Shown here in pieces: positions 58,585 through 64,000 of a DNA stretch of 64,000 nt (positions are counted from its first letter, which is position 1; each line of letters begins with the position of its first letter). The DNA is from Streptomyces monashensis (GTDB lineage Bacteria; Actinomycetota; Actinomycetes; Streptomycetales; Streptomycetaceae). Position numbers and translations under genes: made by a program. Below the pieces are notes generated by a model, which saw only the letters and a program-made list of their open reading frames with translations, made no database searches and was not told the DNA's origin. The stretch lies in contig NZ_MLYO01000055.1 in NCBI RefSeq assembly GCF_001866665.1, positions 62,001 to 126,000 of the forward strand, written 5' to 3'.

Positions 58585-61497
58585 GTGCGCACCTTGGCTT
58601 TCCAGATGCCGGACCGCGGCGGAGGCCCGTCGGGGCCACGGATCAGAGCGGGCCGCCCGTCCCGGGGGATTCGGACCCTGCTCATGACACTGGGCGTCCT
58701 GGCCGTCCTCGGCATGGCGTTCACCATGTTCGCGGGCTTCTGGACGGACTGGCTCTGGTACCGGTCGGTGCACTACTCGTCGGTGTTCACGACCACGTTG
58801 TGGACCAAGATCGGGCTGTTCTTCGTCTTCGGTCTGCTGATGGCGGTCGCCGTCGGGGTCAACATCTGGATCGCGCACCGGCTGCGGCCCCCGCTGAGCG
58901 CCATGTCCATGGAGCAGCAGAGCCTCGACCGCTACCGCATGGGCATCGCACCGTACAAGAAGTGGCTGCTGCTCGCCGTCACCGCGCTCGTCGGGCTGAT
59001 CGCGGGCGCCTCCGCGGCCGGGCAGTGGCGGCTCTGGCTGATGTGGGTCAACGGCGTGCCCTTCCACCAGAAGGACCCGCAGTTCCACCTCGACGTCTCC
59101 TTCTACGCCTTCGACCTGCCCTGGTACCGCTTCCTGCTGGGCTTCGGCTTCGCCGCCGCCGTCCTGAGCCTGATCGCCGCCGCGCTCACGCACTACCTGT
59201 ACGGCGGGCTGCGGCTGACCAGTCCGGGTGCCCGCGCCACCGCTGCCGCGACCGGTCATCTGTCGGTGCTGCTCGGCCTCTTCGTCGCCCTCAAGGCGGT
59301 CGCCTACTGGCTCGACCGGTACGGCCTGGCCGTCAAGTCCAGCGACTTCAAGGCGACGGGCAACTGGACCGGCCTGCGCTACGTCGACGCCAACGCCTAT
59401 CTGCCGGCCAAGACCATCCTGTTCTGCATCGCGGTCATCTGCGCGCTGCTGTTCTTCGCCACCCTGTGGCGGCGCACCTGGCAGCTCCCGGTCATCGGCT
59501 TCGGCCTGATGGTGCTGTCGGCGATCCTGATCGGCGGGCTGTACCCCGCGATCGTGCAGAAGTTCCAGGTCCAGCCCAACGAGCAGGCCAAGGAAGCCCC
59601 GTACGTCCAGAAGAACCTCAAGGCGACCCGCGAGGCGTACGGCATCGACGACGCCAAGGTCACCGAGTACGACGGCAAGTCCGACGCCGCCGCGGACCAG
59701 GCCAAGCTGCGCAGCGACGCCGATGCCGCGGCGAGCATCCGGATCATGGACCCGAACATCGTCTCGCCGACGTTCCAGCAGGCGCAGCAGATGAAGAACT
59801 ACTACGCCTTCCCGACCAACCTGGACGTCGACCGGTACAAGGACAAGGACGGCAAGGAGCAGGACACGATCCTCGGTCTGCGCGAGCTGAACCTGGACGG
59901 CATCCCGAAGAACAACTGGATCAACGACCACTTCCGCTACACGCACGGCTACGGTGTGGTCGCCGCCAAGGGCACCGAGGCCGACGACCAGGGCCAGCCG
60001 GTCTTCACCGAGTCCGACCTGCCGGCCAAGGGGGACCTGGGGACGTACGAGCAGCGCGTCTACTACGGCGAGAAGACCACCACGTACTCGATCGTCGGCG
60101 GACCGCAGAAGGAGGTCGACTACTCGGCGGACAACGGCGACGAGAAGACCTTCGGCTACACCGGCAAGAGCGGGGTCAACCTCGACAACCCGCTCAACCG
60201 GGCCGCGTACGCGGTGGCGTTCAACGACCCGCAGATCCTCTACTCGGGCGCCATCGGCAAGGGCTCGCGGATCCTGTACAACCGCACGCCCAAGGACCGC
60301 GTCGAGGCGGTCGCACCCTGGCTGACCATCGACGGCGACGCCTACCCGGCGGTCGTCAACCACCGCATCCAGTGGATCGTCGACGCCTACACGACGTCGA
60401 ACGGCTACCCGTACTCCTCGCGCACGACCCTCGGCGACACGACGGCCGACTCGCTGACCGCCGCCAACAACAACCGCGCGGTGGTGGCCCAGCAGAACCA
60501 GGTCAACTACATCCGCAACTCGGTGAAGGCGACCGTCGACGCGTACACCGGCGCGGTCAAGCTCTACCAGTGGGACACCCAGGACCCGGTGCTGAAGACC
60601 TGGATGAAGGCCTTCCCGGGCACGGTGCAGCCGAAGACGGCGATCTCCCCGGACCTGATGTCCCATCTGCGCTACCCGCAGGACCTGTTCAAGGTCCAGC
60701 GCGAGCTGCTCAGCCGCTACCACGTGACGGACGCGCAGACGTTCCTCACCGGCAGCGAGGTCTGGCAGGTGCCCGACGACCCGACCAACGACTCGGGCAG
60801 CGCGGTGCCGCCGTACTACCTGAGCATGAGGATGCCGGACCAGAGCAAGCAGTCGTTCTCGCTGACGACGACGTTCACGCCCAACGGGCGTGACAACCTC
60901 AGCGCGTTCATGGCCGTCGACTCCGACCCGGGCACCAGCGACTACGGCAAGATCAGAATCCTGAAGCTGCCGGCCAGCACCACGGCCGACGGCCCCAAAC
61001 AGGTGCAGAGCCTGTTCAACTCCCGGCAGGACATCGCGGAGACGATCAGCCTGCTCACCCGCGGGCATTCCAAGGTCGAGTACGGCAACCTGCTCACCGT
61101 GCCGCTCGACGGCGGACTGCTGTACGCGGAACCGGTCTACATCCTGGGCGGCAGCAAGCTGAAGTACCCCCTGCTGGGCAAGGTGCTGGTCAGCTACAAC
61201 AACCACACGGCCTTCGAGAACACCCTCGACGAGGCGCTCAACAAGGTGTTCGGCGTGACGGGTTCGACCACCCCGCCACCGGACACCGGCACCGCCAACC
61301 CGCCCTCCTCCAAGAACCCGACCGTCCAACAGGCCCTGGGCGACGCCCAGAAGGCCTTCGACGCGGGCCAGCAGGCCCTCCAGAAGCCGGGCGGTCCGGA
61401 CTGGGCGGCGTACGCCAAGGCCCAGAAGGACCTGAAGGCCGCGCTGAAGCGGGCCGAGGAGGCGGAGACCAGCGCAGGAAGCAAGAAGGGGACTTGA
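58585..61497 (+). CDS. UPF0182 family large membrane protein
   Basis: A 970-residue integral membrane protein (mycobacterial Rv3193c type). Seven membrane spans occupy the first third (first span TLGVLAVLGMAFTMFAGFWTDW; last IGFGLMVLSAILIGGLYPAIV), followed by a large extracytoplasmic domain of about 600 residues with AVNDP-type blocks (VAFNDPQILYSGAIG, PWLTIDGDAYPAVV) and a Lys/Ala-rich C-terminal tail. No signal for enzymatic activity. The GTG start is uncertain; an ATG seven codons later (MPDRGGGPSG) may be the true one. Its stop overlaps the promoter of the following tRNA gene. Confidence 0.88.
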   Translation: MRTLAFQMPDRGGGPSGPRIRAGRPSRGIRTLLMTLGVLAVLGMAFTMFAGFWTDWLWYRSVHYSSVFTTTLWTKIGLFFVFGLLMAVAVGVNIWIAHRLRPPLSAMSMEQQSLDRYRMGIAPYKKWLLLAVTALVGLIAGASAAGQWRLWLMWVNGVPFHQKDPQFHLDVSFYAFDLPWYRFLLGFGFAAAVLSLIAAALTHYLYGGLRLTSPGARATAAATGHLSVLLGLFVALKAVAYWLDRYGLAVKSSDFKATGNWTGLRYVDANAYLPAKTILFCIAVICALLFFATLWRRTWQLPVIGFGLMVLSAILIGGLYPAIVQKFQVQPNEQAKEAPYVQKNLKATREAYGIDDAKVTEYDGKSDAAADQAKLRSDADAAASIRIMDPNIVSPTFQQAQQMKNYYAFPTNLDVDRYKDKDGKEQDTILGLRELNLDGIPKNNWINDHFRYTHGYGVVAAKGTEADDQGQPVFTESDLPAKGDLGTYEQRVYYGEKTTTYSIVGGPQKEVDYSADNGDEKTFGYTGKSGVNLDNPLNRAAYAVAFNDPQILYSGAIGKGSRILYNRTPKDRVEAVAPWLTIDGDAYPAVVNHRIQWIVDAYTTSNGYPYSSRTTLGDTTADSLTAANNNRAVVAQQNQVNYIRNSVKATVDAYTGAVKLYQWDTQDPVLKTWMKAFPGTVQPKTAISPDLMSHLRYPQDLFKVQRELLSRYHVTDAQTFLTGSEVWQVPDDPTNDSGSAVPPYYLSMRMPDQSKQSFSLTTTFTPNGRDNLSAFMAVDSDPGTSDYGKIRILKLPASTTADGPKQVQSLFNSRQDIAETISLLTRGHSKVEYGNLLTVPLDGGLLYAEPVYILGGSKLKYPLLGKVLVSYNNHTAFENTLDEALNKVFGVTGSTTPPPDTGTANPPSSKNPTVQQALGDAQKAFDAGQQALQKPGGPDWAAYAKAQKDLKAALKRAEEAETSAGSKKGT

Positions 61498-61525
61498 TCG
61501 ACACCACCCCGCGTCGTGGTACGGT
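61494..61525 (+). promoter_or_regulatory. Probable promoter of first fMet tRNA gene
   Basis: TTGATC at 61494 and TACGGT at 61520-61525 with a long 20-base spacer; TCGACA at 61498 gives a 16-base spacer. The start point would be about 7 bases before the tRNA. The -35 region overlaps the UPF0182 stop codon. Confidence 0.5.
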
Positions 61526-61538
61526 TGACGGGCAACGG

Positions 61539-61612
61539 CGCGGGGTGGAGCAGCTCGGTAGCTCGCTGGGCTCATAACCCAGAGGTCGCAGGTTCAAATC
61601 CTGTCCCCGCTA
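61539..61612 (+). tRNA. Initiator tRNA-fMet (CAU)
   Basis: A 74-base tRNA with anticodon CAT. Initiator features are visible: the first base pair is a C-T mismatch (C1 opposite T72) and the anticodon stem has three G-C pairs (CTGGG/CCCAG). The T-arm is GGTTCAAATCC. CCA is not encoded. Identical to the second copy at 63713. Confidence 0.95.
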
Positions 61613-61620
61613 CTGCATCG

Positions 61621-61650
61621 AAGGCCCGGATCCCGAGGGATCCGGGCCTT
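61621..61650 (+). terminator. tRNA terminator
   Basis: Perfect 13-bp stem AAGGCCCGGATCC/GGATCCGGGCCTT with a CGAG loop, 8 bases after the first fMet tRNA. Confidence 0.85.
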
Positions 61651-61815
61651 CGTGGTGTGCGAACTCAATTACGGGCAGGAGGTACGGCCGCGCCGCCGTG
61701 GGGAGTTGAGGGGTGTGTGTTTGACTTGTCGTCCTGTGGGCATGTCGACAAAACGCTGAAGTGACCTCACGGGCTGCGGTATACCGGGTGTACCCGGGTT
61801 GATGGTGGTGCGACG

Positions 61816-63636
61816 ATGGACGTTATGGGGGACAAGGCAACTCTGTTCGAGTCAGGGCGATTTGTGCAGCCTCCCGGTGAGGAGCCGACCCGCGACGACG
61901 TGAGCGACATGGGGGACGCCGCTGAGGAGGTACGCCTCGGCCTCGCCGCGCAGAGCGGCGACGCCGAGGCCGCGAGCGTCCTCGGAGCCATGCTGCTGCG
62001 CCGCGGCGACCTCGACGGAGCCGAACCCCAGCTGCGGGCCGCCACCGCGGCCGGCGACCGCGCCGCCGCCAACAACCTCGGCGTCCTGCTGCATCAGCGC
62101 GGCTATCCCGAGGACGCCGCCGGCTGGTGGCGCATCGCCGCCGTGGCCGGCTCCGCCGCCGCCGCGCACGCGCTCGGCCGCTACCACCGCGAGCGCGGGG
62201 ACGAGCCCGCCGCCGAGTACTGGCTGCGCCAGTCCGCCGAGCAGGGCCACGCCCTGGGCGCCTACGCCCTCGCCGACCTGCTGGAACACCGCGGGGACGT
62301 CGGCGCCGAACACTGGATGCGCGCCGCCGCCGAGCGCGGGCACCGCGAGGCGGCGTACCGGCTGGCCCGCGCTCTCGACCGCACCTCGGGCCCGGAGGAG
62401 GGGACCGGGCCCGACAACGCTGTCACGGAGGCCGAGCAGTGGTACCGGCAGGCCGCCGCGCGCGGTCACCGCAGGGCCGCGCTGCACCTCGGGGCGATCC
62501 TGGAGAAGCGGGGCGAGCTGAAGGAGGCCGGGCGCTGGTACCTGACCTCGGCCAAGGACGGCGAGGCCCGGGCCGCCTGCGCGCTGGGCTTCCTGCTGCG
62601 CGACGCCGGGGACGCCGAGAGCGCGGCCGTGTGGTGGCTGCGCGCCGCCCAGGACGGCGACGGCAACGCGGCCAACGCGCTCGGCGCGCTGCACGCCGAG
62701 CGGGGCGAGACGCAGACCGCCGAGCGCTGGTACCGGGCGGCGCTCGAAGCGGGCGACGACAACGGCGCGTACAACCTCGGGCTGCTCTGCGCCGAGCAGG
62801 GGCGCACCGCGCAGGCCGAGCAGTGGTACCGGCGAGCCGCCTACGCCGGGCACCGGGAGGCCGCGAACGCGCTCGCGATCCTGCTGCTCCAGGGCAGCGA
62901 CACCACCGGCGCCGAGCCGTGGTTCTCCAAGGCCGCCGAGGCCGGCAGCGTGGACGCCGCGTTCAACCTCGGCATCCTCTACGCCGGGCGCGGCACCGGA
63001 CCGGACGCGGAGACGGCGCTGCGCTGGTACGAGCGGGCGGCTGCCGCCGGGCACACCGAGGCCGCGCTCCAGGTCGGGATCGCCCGGCTGCGCGAGGGCG
63101 ACGAGCAGGAGGCCGAACGGCATCTGCGGTGCGCGGCGGGCGGCGGCAGCGCGGAGGCGGCGTACCGGCTGGCCACGCTGCTGGACGCGCGCCGGCCGCC
63201 GGAGCCGGCGCACGAGCTGGGCGAGATCGTGCACGAGAAGACCGAGTGCGAGGAGTGGTACGAGCGCGCCGCCACGCAGGGGCACCGGCGCGCCCAGGTG
63301 CGGGTCGGCATGCTGGCCGCGGCGCGGGGCGACGTCGTCGAGGCGGCGCGGTGGTATCGCGAGGCGGCGGAGGCCGGCTCGCGCAACGGCGCCTTCAACC
63401 TGGGGCTGCTGCTGGCCCGGGAGGGCAGCGAGCCGGAGGCGGCGGTGTGGTGGACCCGTGCCGCCGACGCCGGGCACGGCCGGGCAGCACTCCGGCTGGC
63501 CCTCGTCTACGCGCGTCGGGGAGAGCTGGCTGAGGGGCAGCGCTGGGCGGACCGCGCCGTGGCGCTGGGACCGGCCGAGGTCGCGGAGCGGGCGGGGCGG
63601 CTGCGGGACGCGCTGCGCGAAGAGCTCTCGGCGTGA
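61816..63636 (+). CDS. Sel1/TPR-repeat protein
   Basis: A 606-residue protein built almost entirely of about 15 Sel1-type helical repeats of roughly 36 residues (typical unit: AANNLGVLLHQRGYPEDAAGWWRIAA). The first 40 residues (MDVMGDKATLFESGRFVQPPG) are outside the repeats. No catalytic or membrane motif; such proteins act as protein-protein scaffolds. An in-frame ATG three codons later is an alternative start. It is the only gene between the two identical initiator tRNA genes. Confidence 0.88.
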   Translation: MDVMGDKATLFESGRFVQPPGEEPTRDDVSDMGDAAEEVRLGLAAQSGDAEAASVLGAMLLRRGDLDGAEPQLRAATAAGDRAAANNLGVLLHQRGYPEDAAGWWRIAAVAGSAAAAHALGRYHRERGDEPAAEYWLRQSAEQGHALGAYALADLLEHRGDVGAEHWMRAAAERGHREAAYRLARALDRTSGPEEGTGPDNAVTEAEQWYRQAAARGHRRAALHLGAILEKRGELKEAGRWYLTSAKDGEARAACALGFLLRDAGDAESAAVWWLRAAQDGDGNAANALGALHAERGETQTAERWYRAALEAGDDNGAYNLGLLCAEQGRTAQAEQWYRRAAYAGHREAANALAILLLQGSDTTGAEPWFSKAAEAGSVDAAFNLGILYAGRGTGPDAETALRWYERAAAAGHTEAALQVGIARLREGDEQEAERHLRCAAGGGSAEAAYRLATLLDARRPPEPAHELGEIVHEKTECEEWYERAATQGHRRAQVRVGMLAAARGDVVEAARWYREAAEAGSRNGAFNLGLLLAREGSEPEAAVWWTRAADAGHGRAALRLALVYARRGELAEGQRWADRAVALGPAEVAERAGRLRDALREELSA

Positions 63637-63670
63637 AGACGTGACCCCGGCCACGTCCGGTGAAACGGAT

Positions 63671-63700
63671 TTGCCTCCGCGGACTTCCCTCACGTAATGT
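63671..63700 (+). promoter_or_regulatory. Promoter of second fMet tRNA gene
   Basis: TTGCCT at 63671-63676, 18-base spacer, TAATGT at 63695-63700. The predicted start lies about 6 bases before the tRNA. Confidence 0.7.
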
Positions 63701-63712
63701 CGTGTTCACCGA

Positions 63713-63786
63713 CGCGGGGTGGAGCAGCTCGGTAGCTCGCTGGGCTCATAACCCAGAGGTCGCAGGTTCAAATCCTGTCCCCGCTA
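63713..63786 (+). tRNA. Initiator tRNA-fMet (CAU), second copy
   Basis: A 74-base gene identical to the copy at 61539 over its full length, with its own promoter and terminator. CCA is not encoded. The same initiator features (C1-T72 mismatch, three G-C pairs in the anticodon stem) are present. Confidence 0.95.
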
Positions 63787-63793
63787 CTGAAGG

Positions 63794-63831
63794 CCGAGGG
63801 CCGGAATCCAGAGATGGATTCCGGCCCTCGG
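63794..63831 (+). terminator. tRNA terminator
   Basis: Perfect 16-bp stem CCGAGGGCCGGAATCC with its complement and a 6-base loop, 7 bases after the second fMet tRNA. Confidence 0.85.
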
Positions 63832-63867
63832 TGCGTTCAGGGGCCAAGAAGGCCAGAAGTGAAAAAG

Positions 63868-63887
63868 AAGGGGGCTCACGCCCCCTT
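63868..63887 (-). terminator. Terminator of Fur-family gene
   Basis: 8-bp stem AAGGGGGC/GCCCCCTT with a 4-base loop. On the minus strand it is followed by a T-rich run (CTTCTTTTTC), a good Rho-independent terminator. Confidence 0.75.
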
Positions 63888-63889
63888 GC

Positions 63890-64000
63890 TCACGCGCCCG
63901 CGCAGTCCGGGCACAGTCCCCGGTACGTCACCTCGACGTCCGACACCGTGAAGCCGAAGCGCTCCGTGTCGGGGAGGTCGGCGAGCGGGTTGCCCGTCGG
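63890..64000 (-). CDS. Fur-family regulator, C-terminal fragment at window edge
   Basis: Only the last 36 codons are present (gene continues beyond the right edge). They read GNPLADLPDTERFGFTVSDVEVTYRGLCPDC, ending AGA. The ending CPDC with VEVTYRGLC is typical of Fur/PerR/CatR-type metal or peroxide regulators of Streptomyces, whose CxxC binds structural zinc. The exact subfamily cannot be decided from this piece; a catalase or other target gene may lie beyond the edge. Confidence 0.7.
   Translation of the reverse strand, partial: PTGNPLADLPDTERFGFTVSDVEVTYRGLCPDCAGA

Noticed and set aside
61539..63786. Integrated element between duplicate tRNA genes
   Set aside because: No integrase or att-like partial tRNA; both copies are complete with their own promoter and terminator, so a mobile element is not supported.

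Overview
The window is chromosomal DNA of a high-GC actinomycete, almost certainly a Streptomyces. Evidence for this is the very strong G/C bias at third codon positions, frequent GTG starts, a WhiB-family regulator with an AT-hook (WblC/WhiB7 type), a mycoredoxin of the mycothiol world, AdnAB-type helicase-nucleases, and DnaA boxes of the TTGTCCACA type.

Much of the window is one ancient actinobacterial block. From memory, gene order matches the Mycobacterium tuberculosis region around Rv3193c-Rv3211: DEAD-box RNA helicase, ferritin-like protein, DUF3107 protein, TetR regulator, DUF3152 protein, MoeZ, alkyltransferase-like protein, AdnA, AdnB, NudC, mycoredoxin, UvrD2, WhiB7/WblC, ABC1 kinase, DUF2342 protein, PDZ/Lon-like protease, UPF0182 protein. 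Accessory cassettes are inserted between these core genes.

Layout. 0-3.4 kb: MmyB-like regulator, type III polyketide synthase and a convergent alpha/beta hydrolase. 3.5-12 kb: core block. 12-17.7 kb: a leaderless Cys-containing leader peptide followed by an oligopeptide ABC transporter operon (SBP, two permeases, fused double ATPase). 17.9-22.9 kb: a Pel-like polysaccharide cassette (PelF-like GT4, polytopic membrane protein, small Ala/Gly ORF, sugar epimerase, spherulin-4 family glycosidase-like protein). 23-30.7 kb: MoeZ, FMN reductase, a decayed and an intact tripeptidyl-aminopeptidase-like hydrolase, an LPG-synthase-TM/pseudokinase fusion, and an ATL protein. 31-44 kb: adnA, adnB, an M20 peptidase, nudC, a decayed methyltransferase, mycoredoxin and uvrD2. 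44-45.5 kb: wblC with its long attenuator leader and a coupled small gene. 45.6-49.2 kb: ABC1 kinase with a coupled E1-like protein, then an M48-type peptidase. 49.3-52.5 kb: TerD/AIM24 operon. 52.5-58.4 kb: Nudix, DUF2342, SDR, MoaE, small membrane protein, YlbL-like protease and PPA1309 protein. 58.6-64 kb: UPF0182, two identical initiator tRNA genes flanking a Sel1-repeat protein, and the 3' end of a Fur-family gene.

Functional themes are DNA end processing (AdnAB, UvrD2, ATL), sulfur transfer and molybdopterin synthesis (MoeZ, MoaE), thiol redox (mycoredoxin), antibiotic-stress control (WblC), peptide uptake and a putative cell-surface polysaccharide. The most interesting candidates for new biology are the Pel-like cassette, the leaderless cysteine leader peptide of the peptide transporter, an apparent CTG-initiated RNA helicase, the metzincin signature in the DUF3152 protein, and an inverted pair of consensus DnaA boxes in front of uvrD2.
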